From Lingula anatina (taxonomy: Eukaryota > Brachiopoda > Lingulata > Lingulida > Lingulidae): 64,000 nt of DNA. The position numbers were made by a program, and so were the translations under genes. The notes below the pieces were generated by a model. It searched no databases. It was not told the DNA's origin and worked only from the letters and a program-made list of their open reading frames with translations. Location of the stretch: assembly GCF_001039355.2 (NCBI RefSeq), contig NW_019775303.1, forward strand, positions 215,664 through 279,663. Direction: 5' to 3'. Shown here piece after piece: positions 49,324 to 61,456 of the stretch. Position 1 is the stretch's first letter. Each line of letters starts with the position of its first letter.

Positions 49324-51977
49324 AAGGCCTGATATAGCAAGCTGCCATAAACCAGAGATTCAAAATCACCTGCGATCCTAGTCCAAAACTCGGTGTTTTA
49401 GCTCTTGTGTTATACATGTAATCCCAAAGCTAAATGCATTATATACTTCATGAAAAGGTAAGTATAAATGCAGGCAAAACAGCATCCTTTGTAATCCCTT
49501 TCTCCTAATGAATCGAGGAAATACTGAATGACCCATTGTTGTATGAATTTAAATTGAATGGTCTGAAAATCGAATTCCCCGGGAAACCTATATAATAAAA
49601 TGCCTTAAAACATGCATCTTCTTTCTAATAGCTAGAAAAAGTGTTCGTGGGATTCATAGATCGGAACTAAGCGTACTGAAAATGTAAGGAGTGCAATTAT
49701 TTGGTTAGTTATTTATTAGCATTATGTTAAGTTTAGTTGGGTCTGTTTCATTCTTTCCTTATTTTCATTCCTCCACTTCTTTTTACAGTGACTTTGTCAA
49801 TATATTATTTTCTTTTGTCCTCTTAAGTTGAGCGTATAATCTGATCTTGTTTTTGAGTAGCGCAGATCAGCTTGGTACTAGATGTACTGATGGTCTCAAT
49901 ACCGAGAAAATTATAATTGAAATTAAAATATCTTTCTTTTATTTGCTATCGTGCACAAATCTCTGTTATGTCTATAAATAACAGCAAAATTTTGCAGATT
50001 TTGAAAATGTTCGTATAGGCAAGTCAGCGTACAATATGCTGATGTGCTTTTTGTGACGGAATATTGCACACTTCATATAGGTGCAACTAACACAATATAG
50101 AGCCCTCGCTTGCATTTGTTGGTGCCAGTGTGATTGATTAAGAGCACGTGTGCACACACACACACACACACACATTTTAATGATTACGCGTTTAAGCACT
50201 TTTTTGTACAAGGATGACTTTGGATGGCGTCTCAGGGGCGTATAACTGAAGAAAAAAGAACGCGGCTTTGTTTTTTACCACTGTTTATGCCATCAAATTA
50301 AACGTTGCCTGTCCTATCCTCATGGGTTGCTCTCAATCCTTGTTGGAGTTTGAGAGGCAATCCGACTCTCTGTAGCAAGGTGAAAAGTTAATTTCTGCCA
50401 ACAAAATCGAATGCTTTAGTAGCATTTAGTAGCTAATAAAGCGTCAACTATTTCTGCTCTCGGCATTTTTCCTGAACAGAAAATATCATGTTGATCTTTT
50501 GGTTCAAAAACCACCCTATGATTCTTGGTGCACACGCTAGGCGGTGTCTGTAAACCTTTTAAAATCGGTAAATGCCTTTCCAACAATGCCGAGTAGTGAA
50601 ATTATGCGGTAGATGCTACAGTCAAAGGGCCTACGATCTACCGATTATTTACTTTTTGGGTCTTGTAGAGCCTAACTTGAGGGAGAGTGAAAAGGGGGGG
50701 GGGGTATCAGGTTTGACAATTTGACAATCAGGTCATGACAATTTTTGATACTTTTTTGCAACAGCATGAACTGTTTTCTAATTATGTTCTCCGTAGTCCC
50801 CAGCCTAGCTTTAGCTAATATACATGCATGTACAATGTTTTGCTAGTCAAATTTTCATAGAAAAGGATAGGTTTTCATTTCATCATAAAATTTAACCTCT
50901 TACACGTCTTATTGCTTTTGATAATAAAAAAAATTATCAGAACAAGAGCAAATATCAAAGTGGTATCTTGAGTAGATTTAAAGACCCTATCTCAACTCTT
51001 CCAATATTGTTTTTCTCGTAATGAGTTGATTCACGTGGATCACGTTTCAGATGATGAATGGAAAATATGCCCTTATGCCCGAAGGTAGTTGCTGGAGAAG
51101 CGAAAAAAAGAGACATCAGTTTTCACTTCCTTACTCACCAGGAAGGCAGTCACGCGAAGTATCACGCTTATATTTAAGGTTCATTATTGAATTTGGAATC
51201 TTGACGTATTGTTACCTTCAGTAATTGTTATAGTTTTGTTGGCTAAGACCGATAAGATGGGATCCCTATTGGTTTGCATTCTTTCCCAAATCGAAGTAAG
51301 TTGAAATTAAGTCTTGAAAGATTGATATTATTGGAATTGAGCTTTTCTATTTTTCTTTTGCGTGAGATGTTATTTGTAGGTTTGAGGTATACTTCAAGCA
51401 AACACCAAGAAATCGTCATACATGATAAGGGCGGTGCAAATTGATTTCATCATTAGAATCACAGTCAATTAGTGTTATCTAATTGCTGTATCAAACGCAG
51501 CGTTTCGATATGATCCAAGCCAATAAATATGCTGATTACACTGTAACCTAAATTATTTTCGTCTTTGTTTCTTACTTTGATAATTATCAAAACACTGTTT
51601 CAGGCGATTATTGTCTTGACATCTGAAAAGATGCCATTCTTTTTGGAGATTAAGTTCTATGCCACAATATGGGGCAGTTATTACAACGAAATTTCCATCC
51701 AGTTGCAAGTCAACAATTAAATGGGTTCCTAATAATTCGATTTCTAGAGAATGAAAGCCATCCAAATACGCAGTTGATAAAGCAGACTGAGTACACTGAC
51801 GCTTGAAACTGACCATATTTGACTCGGTATCTGATACCTTTATAGAAAAACCCGGTTTTCAGATATCCTGAACGTTGATTTTGCGAAGAGGAATTAGAAA
51901 ACGTAAAATGTAATTCTGGTCCCTGACTATAGCCTGTGTCACTACCACAAAAGATCATAATCGAAGTGACCCCACTT

Positions 51978-52144
51978 CAGGGACGGATTTAAGCCGTCTT
52001 CTGGGTCTTCCGGAAGACGGTCAGATTTTCAAGTTTACATTGACGGGTGTCTAATTTTTTCTGTTGGAAGACGGTCAAAATTTGAGGATGAATCAACAAA
52101 GATATTTGGAAGACTGTCAGTAAATAGCTCTGGACCCGCCCCTG
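51978..52144. mobile_element. Non-autonomous hAT-like element (MITE)
   Basis: It begins CAGGGACGGATTTA and ends in the inverse form (reverse complement CAGGGGCGGGTCCA). It is flanked by a perfect 8-bp target-site duplication CCCCACTT (51970-51977 and 52145-52152). The CAGGG termini and 8-bp duplication are hAT hallmarks. It is 167 bp, has no coding capacity, and contains internal ggaagacggtca repeats. Confidence 0.85.
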
Positions 52145-52666
52145 CCCCACTTGACATATAGACATTATAGTGATCATTGTTTCACAAACGCCATCCATAG
52201 TGTTTTTGGTGCAAAATTACCGGTAGTAAGTAAATGGACTTTATAGACGTCGTGTTCATTTGACATCTTTCCACATATTCACCTATATTGACCAGCATAT
52301 TATCTTCCTGTACACATGCAATTGCACATATCAAACTGATTTCACATCTGTGGCTTTGGCCTTTTTACCTAGAGATTCACTAAGCGCATTCACGTGCACT
52401 CACCCCCTGTTTGTCTCGACATGTATGGCGTAGCAGGGCAAGCTGTGACCTTATACTTATAAACAGGATTACATCCGTAACATGTCCATGGGCGTTTTTC
52501 AGTCTCAAATAAATAAATTGGACAAACAAAGGACAAGATGGAAAAACAAAAGGGAAAGCATAGCCAACAGCAGGCTTGCACTGGTCCCGGTAAATGCAAA
52601 ATAAGAGGTAGGGGCCTACATTTGTCAAAACAAGACAATCAACTGCACTGCATATTAATCCTGGTC

Positions 52667-52720
52667 AAGTTGGTAATGTACACGGAGGCTGCCAGTTGGT
52701 AATGTACACGGAGGCTGCCG
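52667..52720. repeat. Short tandem duplication
   Basis: The unit gttggtaatgtacacggagg plus ctgcc occurs twice back to back. Confidence 0.8.
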
Positions 52721-53486
52721 TTCATTTTCGATCAGTCAAGATTTCCCAAAAATTAATGTTGCTACGACGTAGATATATACTTTCCCATTTCTTTTGCAAA
52801 TACTTTTATCAAATAGGTAAATACAAATATAAAATAAATATATAAAATAATATAAAATAATAAATAGAATAATAATAATAATAAATAACCCAGTGTACCG
52901 GGTCCTTGATTTTATTGCGTTGTTGTTGGCAGACCAAATTTTTTTCTGATGCAGCTCAAAGGACGTGTAGTGTCCCATTGTGACCCGGTATCAGAGCTGA
53001 TTAATGACTATCTGGTTAATCTTTAAGAGTTGGTATCGGAATTGTAAGTTCCGCAATATGAAATAGCCTACATTATATTTTTAAAAGCATTTCTTTTTCA
53101 GGAACATGTTTGAGATGGACAAATTTGAACTCACATATTCTTTACATGTATATAGTGAGAGAAGGGTGATTTAATACCTCTCAGTGCCAAAATTTACGAC
53201 ATTATTAGATTTATATTGATGATATGTTGCACGGCACGTATTCATTGTAATAGTAAAAAGATGCATTCATATAAGACGTTTATGTTAAATTCAGAACTTT
53301 GTTAATAAAGTTTTACATGTCCATGGTGGAAACAACTGACATCCGTGGAGTTCAAAGCTTGGTAATATGTATATTCATATGATATTTAAGCATTATGCAA
53401 TACGTTTTTTCTCTTGTAATATAATGTTATAATGTCCGTGTTAATGACCAGTCTTAAATGTGCACGATGGATCTTTTTCCAGGCAC

Positions 53487-56400
53487 TCAGTGCCTCAGCT
53501 GACTATTTGTATTGATGCTCCTTCGTCTTCTTCCGGGACTGTTGTAGCTCTGGGCTTTGTGTTGGGCTAAAAGTGAGAAAATTTTCTTTAAAAAGAATAA
53601 ATATTTGGTATATGGATGCTTCAATGATTGGACTACAGTCACATGCTACAGTTATGCACAGAAATGTCGAACAGTGGCTCTTGCGGCTTGTGCTAGCCAA
53701 CCTATTATTCCACCCGTGGAAAAAATCCCTAATAATATATAAACCTGTGATTGGTTCCTTTTAAAGACTTTCGTAAAATGCGTGGGAAGCATTGTTCATT
53801 TCAGTAAATGGATTAAAACGATTTCACATAAGTTATTTCGCGCTGGTATTCGAACGTTTCAGCACCAACAACAATACGTAAATCGTGCCCATAACACCGA
53901 TGTGATTTTATGATCTAATAAAGTAAAAAATACCTCATTGCAAGCGATATTGATAAGGCAGTTTTGAAATACAGGCGCCCGAACACATAAATGTGCATAA
54001 AAATGTTAAAATACTAATTTTTCGTCTCCATGTTTGATATGCAAATATATTTGATACTTGGTACGAACCAAATTGTCGAAAAACATTCAACAGGTTTTGT
54101 AAATGTGTTTTCTTGAGGTTAATTAGGTCCAGTATTTGAGGATATGTGATGCGAGAAAACTTTTTCGAGAACGTGTGTTCTGGTGAAGGAATGGTCAGGT
54201 GGTTGTTGGCATGGTACGGATGCTAGATGAGGAAAAGGGAGGAAAGTGACACCCTCCACCCCCTGCACCCCCCACCCTCGCAAAAGGCAACATCGAAAAA
54301 TAATGACTTTATTGCGCTGCGTAATTGGGGTCGCAAGAATATTATTCTGCATCAAAGATTTTGCTTTTAGTGAACATTATTTTTCCATCCGTCATATAAA
54401 AATTTTACGCAAATGTCCGTAAGCTACTTAGTCCATTTACCAATTATGTACATACAAAATCCCAATTATAATGCTTTTAGGCTCAAAATAATGCTAGGGT
54501 CACATAATGGTATTACATACATACATACATACTGAATTGGGTTTTTGAACATCATATACATTTTGATAGCTGAGAATTCACTTTTGAACGTGAAGTGTGG
54601 TAACCAGAAAATGTAGGGCTATCTGTTTGAGAAGTCAATTTTTTTCTGGCACTGATTGTCAAATATTTCATGAACACAAAATTTTCTAATTTCTTATAAA
54701 ACACGAACGTTTGATTGGCATGAAAATCGATGCAACATACATTTCAAAGACTTTATAAATAATACATTTGTATGGAAATAACAGTGATGCCATAGAGCGA
54801 CTCATACCGTCGGTTAATTATTCCCAGTAGAGATTAAGTTTGTGTGAATTTTTGCAGTGAAAAAGAATCAGTTTTTGTTGGTACTTCGCTTCACAACTCA
54901 AAGAGTAACTCTGAATTATATTGCTCATTCGCCTCTTTGAAGCGTCTACAGTAGAATTGGCAGTTTTGAAACGGAATGCTGGTGCCATTGATCTGAGGTT
55001 TGTAAAACCAGACTTGGGAACCCAATAGACAGCCACGGGGCGCGGCCGAGGTGCATTTTAATGTTATTATTCAGCCTAGAATGGGATTGTCTTTCAAAAC
55101 ACAATCACTTCCTGGAGAAACGTTTTAATGAATATACAAGTCTTGTAACATACGAAGCTGTCATCTACCGATGCAGTTATCGCGTGCTTTCAATTTACAT
55201 TTACATATACGTATATGCTTACCTAGCACTAGTCTGCTAATATCCTGTGCCAACGTGTTTCTCGAGCCAAAGCCTGCGTCTATCTGCCGTTTGCGACTAT
55301 AAAAGACAATGATGAACAATTGACTGATAATTCTAAATTCTTTTTAATGGATCTTTAAGAGTTTACAATCTTTGATATAGTAAGTGATCATCGTTACTTT
55401 CAAGATCTTTCGAATGTGTCTGAAAAATAATTTATCACATGTAAAATGACTAGTGATTAGTGATGATTGTAATTGCAAAGATGTTATGTAATAAGTGAAA
55501 TTGAAATTTTACCCCAATACTAAGGGTCAAAAACATGATTAACTTTGCAATAAATATCTTGCTATTGAAGTCAGTAATATTTAACAACACCACAAACACA
55601 AACATACAGACACGAGTACAATTTTTTATGCTTCACTGTCCCTCAACTTTATGACAGTCTATTTTAAAAATGCAGCATCTATTTTTATCCTGAAAACATC
55701 TTTAATTGGTCGCTATCTTAACTGATTTAAGCACGTGTAAACGTGAACGCCCACCAATTTTTGAATTAGTCATACCGTTCTTCGTCTATGCAAATAACCA
55801 GCTGTACAAAATCAGTAGAAATGCACAATGTGAAGACAGCTGAGGGAAATGTCACTACTCATAGCTTTAACACTGCAATAATGAAAACAATGGCATTAAG
55901 CCACTTCATTGGGTGCCTTATCGGCCATTAGGCACATCTTTAAATGATAATGGTGACGTCTATGTATTAACTGACATTAATGGCTTCTTAAGCAAATAAA
56001 ACATGTTGTAAATCCCCCCGAATGGACGTAAATCATATCGATGGGCTATTGAACGATTAGCAGTCATCATGTGTCAAGTCGGTAGACTTTGAGGCAAAAT
56101 AAACAAACATTAGTTGTTGGCAAATGATGTATGTAAGTGCAATCTGTGACATCTGAATGAGCCAGGCAAATAAAACACGCTTACAAGGAACATAATAGCC
56201 GTTCCTGAATCCGGTAGGGGTGTGTGTGATCTTTAATAACCTCCCTGGTCCATCCACAGTTGTCTTACCTGAATTGATGACATATGCAATTGACAAATAC
56301 ACCCATGCGATATCTAGTGTATCCTTAGTGAGCTCGAGACTGTCATTTCTTACACTGTCATGTTTTTAAATCACTTTTTCATGATTACATGCTCGTTCAT

Positions 56401-56659
56401 AATTGCTGAGTAATGGCCATTGACTTAAAAGTTGTGGGTTTGGGTTCTAGATTTTAAGAGGCTGAATTGCTCATACGCATAGCCTTCCATTTCCCTTTAG
56501 GAATAGTAACGGTAAATGCAACCTTCAAAGACTAAACTAGCCACTTCTAAACAGGGTATTTAATTCATTATTTTTATGACATTTTGTTTTGTTTTGAACT
56601 CTTCTTGCTTGTTATCAAACATATGTCTGACATATGAGGTTTAGATACCCATCAAGCAA

Positions 56660-56715
<56 letters not shown>

Positions 56716-57209
56716 TTCCATTCATACAATATGTTAGACTTCAAAATTAAGCCTAATAAGTTCATCATTCTTACCCGTTAGTCGTTCTTGATTTTAGATA
56801 CCTGACCAAATTTGATAGTACATCTACTTCTTTATCTAAATCCGTGACCTGATCTTCTAAGCTGAAAACATAAGAATGCACAAGTGCAAAATGGCCTATA
56901 AATTTATCTATATTATGCTACGGTTTCATCTAAATCGAAAAAAGGCAAACATACATTGCTGATGTTTTTAGGGGTTAACCGTTTTACTTAATGAGAAAAT
57001 GATCATATATCTTAACTTTCATTTTCTTGTATTTCGGTAGAGAAAAGGCGATACAGGAACCGCTTTAGGGTAAATAAACTATACAACTTACAAAAATCCT
57101 GTAGCAAAACTTACCCATTTATATATGAGTATGCTTCTGTAACTGTCAAACATATGAGGAGTACGCAAAATAATGATGCGTATACTTGAACTACCATTGG
57201 TTTCTTCAT
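53487..57209 (-). CDS. DH31-type (linear calcitonin-family) neuropeptide precursor
   Basis: Exons in transcript order: 57115-57209, 56775-56861, 55223-55296, 53487-53566. Phases join (2, 2, 1) and give 111 aa. The signal peptide is MKKPMVVQVYASLLCVLLIC. An acidic helical spacer (LEDQVTDLDKEVDVLSNLV) follows, then Arg-Lys-Arg releases a 32-residue peptide starting QIDAGFGSRNTLAQDISRLV and ending AQSYNSP, then Gly-Arg4. The tail is SINTNSQLRH. DH31 peptides are linear, have xxDxGxx near the N-terminus and end in Pro-amide; this fits, with NSP in place of the GGP of insects. The N-terminal Gln may cyclise. An intron splits the peptide between Leu and Ala. The expected receptor is a calcitonin/DH31-type class B GPCR. 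It lies on the same strand, upstream of the cystine-loop precursor. Confidence 0.85.
56666..56712. repeat. (GA)n microsatellite
   Basis: About 23 GA units in the intergenic/intron stretch of the DH31-type gene. Confidence 0.95.
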
Positions 57210-57295
57210 TTTCAATGTGCTGTAAAATAAGCAGGTTCCTTTAATAAAAATTGTTAAGTCAAATGTAGCCTCTCCAGACTGCGTTCCAACCTCAC

Positions 57296-57393
57296 CCCTT
57301 ATAAGACCGATCAGCTAAAGAAGACGGAACATAAAAAAGAAATGTAAAGAAAGCTTCCCACGCGTCCTTGCTTTATCTCGCGTCACGTCACGT
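57296..57393 (-). promoter_or_regulatory. Possible promoter and 5' UTR exon of the DH31-type gene
   Basis: The coding first exon has a 5' UTR acceptor (tacag) ending at 57220. Upstream, a donor (AAGGG then gtgagg) marks a possible UTR exon edge at 57296. Two overlapping TGACG half-sites (ACGTGACGTGACG on the minus strand, 57381-57393) resemble CRE elements, common in neuropeptide promoters. All inferred. Confidence 0.3.
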
Positions 57394-58410
57394 TAAAATT
57401 GTATTTGTGGTTACCTGTAACTGAACTATGGGGTAATTATGCAGGGAAGCAAATACTGTAAGGGAGTGTTTCTTTAGACGATCAAATTTCGAGAGACCTC
57501 TAGGGATCATTATCGATAAATCTTATATTTAGCCTTTGAGAAAAAGTATGATTCCTTTAGCTTACATTAAATAATGATTTAAATAATTAAGTGTTTTTCC
57601 TGCTCCTTGTACAATATTCTAATTATTTGACTTTCAATTTTTTGGGTCAAGGCATTACTGTCATTATGGTCTTGAAGAACTGATTATTTTAAATTGTTCC
57701 CTTGCTACATAACTTTTAAGGAACCAACTGCATCCACTTTCGTAGGTCGGAAAATGAAGTCCTTCAGATGTCAAGCGGAAATTTGAACAATATAGAAAAA
57801 GTCGCAAGAAAAAAGGGGAGCACAAACATACGCATAAAAACCATATAAACAATTGATGTGCTTTTGATAGATGGATTGATAAATATATATACAGTATATA
57901 CATGTATATATAAGCGTTTCACGAATTGCAGGAAATGGCACTTAGTGGCAGGTTGTGGTCGCCTCGATCATTATCAATTGATGATCTTAATGCAAACCAC
58001 AGAAAAAAATCAAGGCATAAAATTGTGAATTTGGAAATGGATTTTAGGGGAAAAAAGTACCAAAAAACTCCCGGAAATTGCTTTTTATAAAGCATTTCTC
58101 GTCAACAAGTTCCCATCTTTACCTTTAAATAAGTTTAGCGCACTTTACAAGCCGCACGTAGGTTACTAAATCACATTTACACGTAGGCTGCTAGTGTACT
58201 TAAATCTGGCATGTGGGCTTAAATTGTCCTATAATACTTCAACAAGACTTTTTGGTAACAAAAAAAATTAGTAATGTCATGAGTTAACTATGATCTACAC
58301 TGCCGCATACCTAAATATCGAAACACGGAAAAAGGGAAACTATTGGACATCAAATTTGAAGGACCCGCCTTAATGAGTTTTCTATTCCACTAATTTGATG
58401 CATTGTTTGC
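57394..58410. other. Unassigned AT-rich sequence
   Basis: I see no exon-like coding signal, RNA gene or element termini here. Small open frames lack family resemblance and splice signals. Confidence 0.4.
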
Positions 58411-58413
58411 TTA

Positions 58414-59101
58414 GGCCCCTATTTCACACAGACCACGAATCCCACGAATCGCCAGGAATTGACAAATTTCAGGATTCGTGAGGATTCGTGAGATTTTGCC
58501 AATTTTCTGGTCTAATTCGACACGCTCACGATTCAGTTACGATACAGGTACGATAGTATTACGAATATTCGTGGGATTCGGCTGGAATCGTGAGATTTTG
58601 CCAATTTTCTGGTCTAATTCGACACGCTCTACGATTCAGTTACGATACAGGTGCGATAGTGTTACGAATATTCGTGGGATTCGGCTGGAATCGCACGAAT
58701 ATTGTCCAGAAATTCACAGGGATTTTTTGGAATCAGGAGTTCGTGGCCAGAACTTTGAACAGCTCAAAAATTTTGCCACGAATTCCCGATTGATCAAGAA
58801 TTGCAAGAACTGACTACGATTATATACGAATCTGTTAAGAACTTCACGACCTGATTACGATTCAACCACGAATCCTGAAATTTTTAGTTCCTGGCGATTC
58901 GTGGGATTCGTGGTCTGTGTGAAATAGGGGCATCAAAGTTTTTGCTACCAATTCCTGTTGGTCAAGAAGTGCAAGAACTGACTACGAATATATACGAATC
59001 TGTTAAGAACTTAACGACCTGATTACGATTCAACCACGAATCGTGAAATTTGTCAATTCATGGCCTTTCGTGGGATTCGTGGTCTGTGTGAAATGGGGGC
59101 A
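58414..59101. mobile_element. Non-autonomous PIF/Harbinger-like element
   Basis: The left end GGCCCCTATTTCACACAGACC and the inverted right end (TGCCCCCATTTCACACAGACC minus its last base when read inward) form terminal inverted repeats. TTA flanks both sides (58411-58413 and 59102-59104). The interior holds a tandem pair of about 100 bases (from near 58490 and 58589) and an internal copy of the right end near 58930. It is rich in ACGAATC words. The open frames across it are repeat-derived. Confidence 0.65.
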
Positions 59102-60535
59102 TTAAATGAACAATCATGCCCATCATACTGAACCTGACATGCGCACTTTCAGAAAAAAAATCATTCAAGTGACATTTCTCCCAACATGCAAATTATTAAT
59201 TTCGTTTTTGTTTCACTTGATTTTTAAAGTGGTCTTAAACTCTTTCAATAGGATGAAAAAAAAGCAGTTGCAACTAACTTAGTCGATGTCGATTCATAAA
59301 GACCATTTCCATGGGGAGTATTGATAGCCAATTGGCTCTGTCACCGACAAACATGGTGCTGGGTTTTGAATACCATGGATATTTTTGTAAACATGATGTC
59401 TCATGTGGTGTGCTCATGGGGTTTGTGACACCTCTGTGGAATGTAATTTTGTGTCCAAAATCGCTGATTTCAGTTTTGGCATTAGGTTGTTGAAAAAGTG
59501 AGTGGAAAAAGTGCTCGAGAGAGAGAGAGAGAGAGAGAGAATACTAACAAGACATTTCGAACGTTTAGCAATAGCAATCCATGTGGAATATCGGTACTTT
59601 TTGACATGGTTTTTTTGGGTAATATCTGCAAATGCAGTTTATTTGGTAACGTTCTTGGTCAACAACATTCATTTCAGCCTGGAGAAAAGCAATTTTTACA
59701 GACATATACTTCCTTCCTCGAATTTTCGATTTTATTTCAGCTGTTGTGAAATGCTACGTATCTAAGAACAGATGCATTAAACTAAAAGTTTTTTCAACGT
59801 CTACACTTATGAGTTTATAAGTAGGCCTAATAAAAAGAACATGACACTTGCCATCTGTGTAGCACTGGGGTGTGCAAAATGTGATATCTACATTCTACAG
59901 TACTATTGCTCATTTGTGTCTTACTAAACTTTCATTGGGCAGTGGGTATGTACTTTTAAACGAAAAATATCAACAAAGTATTCCAATTAACCAAAAGTAC
60001 TTAAGCAGTTGAAGTACCATGTCCAAATTGTGAACAAAGAGCCACACACACAACGTATGGCATAATCATTTCGATAAACAAAATATTATCTTTATACTGT
60101 AATTAACGTTTATATCTTAGAAAAGTTCAGCGTACATATGCCCAGATATATTATTATGCACCAACAATCACATCATCGGATAATGTCGCCAATCACGCAC
60201 AATGAACAAAACAGCTAACCGCTAATATATATATATATCAGATGTGGGTGAAAAACAGGAAAACACGCATTTTATAATTCCAACCAATGACGTTGGTATC
60301 ACCCATTTAATATTTTCACGCTGTTCCGAACGCAGAGTAGCAGAAAAAGCATGCCTCCAAAAGCGCATGCAAAAGTTAGTCTTCTAACAACAGGGTTTGC
60401 TGTCTGTAATTTTTCTGTTCTTTTCTTATGACCTGTGCTTAACATTGTATTCCAAAGGCTTGGTGTTTCCTTTTTGGATACTCACTCTTAACCCCTGCTC
60501 AAAAGAGAATTCGTGTATATATTAATTAGTCTCCC

Positions 60536-60596
60536 CCACCCCCAACACACCCACACACCCACCCACCACACACACACACACACAAACACTGTCTCA

Positions 60597-60629
<33 letters not shown>

Positions 60630-60652
60630 CACCACCACCACCAACACCAACA
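60536..60652. repeat. AC- and ACC-rich low-complexity tract
   Basis: Interrupted AC dinucleotides pass into ACC trinucleotides. The Gly/Val/Cys-rich open frame on the minus strand here is an artefact of the repeat. Confidence 0.9.
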
Positions 60653-61112
60653 CCAAGATTAAACACGAGTGTTTTAAGAGGGCATAACGGCATTTTAAGT
60701 GGACAACACCCCAATATGAAATGAGAAAGCGGAACAATTCGGCATTGTAGAAATGGTAATACCCAAGTGTAGCTGGTTTTTGTCGAGAGTTTCATTGATT
60801 TTTTGGACAGATTGCTACAGTTACTTTCACTGAAGACTAGAAAGCTATTACTGTCAAAAAGGGGTTTCTGAAACAACAATTTCATGTCCGCCAACTGCAT
60901 CCGGATCTTCCTAAAACAACAGTTTCATGTCACGTGGCGCGTTCACGATGGGTGAACCACTTTATGTGAAGTCGACCTAAGGGCCGGGCGATTTGTGTGC
61001 CAACAACCAGGAATGTTAACTGAATTTAACCTTATCTGTATTTTAAAGAAGTATAATGATGCCCCTGTCGGGCGTAACTACCTGGCACTCTCCGTGATAT
61101 GAAATAGTAAAT

Positions 61113-61168
61113 TTAAATATTATATTATATTATATTATATTATATTATATTATATTATATTATATTAT
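61113..61168. repeat. (ATTAT)n pentanucleotide microsatellite
   Basis: About ten tandem 5-base units. Confidence 0.9.
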
Positions 61169-61456
61169 AGTCCAGTTTTCTCTAGTATAAGCATGGTCAT
61201 CATACATGTTGGATAAACACCGATAGTATAACTGTATTGAAAAACCATATCCAGACCCAGGAATGATCTAACGGTTTGATCAGTGAAGCATAGCTAAGTG
61301 TGTCACTGGAGATGGGCAGAGAAATTCAGGTGCCTTCCTGTACATTGGCAACAAACACAGAAATGGTTTCCTTCCATTCCCTAGGTTTCAAATCTCTCGT
61401 TTAGTTTATGCACTTAACGAAATGATTCTTTGTCATAGTGCATTCTAAAAGTTTCG

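Larger units (their letters stand above)
47751..53486. other. Intergenic region between the two neuropeptide genes
   Basis: About 5.7 kb without a supportable exon on either strand. It contains a GT/GA microsatellite (48099-48170), a foldback repeat (48786-49323), an AC tract near 50154-50174, a hAT-like MITE (51978-52144) and a short tandem duplication near 52667-52720. Confidence 0.5.
59105..61456. other. Unassigned sequence with simple repeats
   Basis: No gene recognised. It contains GA repeats near 59516-59540, an AC/ACC-rich tract (60536-60652) and a period-5 ATTAT tract (61113-61168). Confidence 0.45.

Noticed and set aside
54930-54991. Possible alternative C-terminal exon for the DH31-type peptide after an acctcag acceptor
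   Set aside because: In the required phase it reads a short tail to a stop with no Gly-amidation or dibasic site, whereas 53487-53566 gives a perfect SPG-Arg4 end.
56057-56302. Minus-strand frame ending in a good donor (CAG/gtaaga)
   Set aside because: Lies between DH31 exons but has no matching acceptor and phase, and no family similarity.
58478-58813. Repetitive 111-aa frame
   Set aside because: Created by tandem repeats inside a Harbinger-like non-autonomous element.
60526-60900. 124-aa minus-strand frame with Gly/Val/Cys run
   Set aside because: Half of it is translation of an AC/ACC microsatellite.
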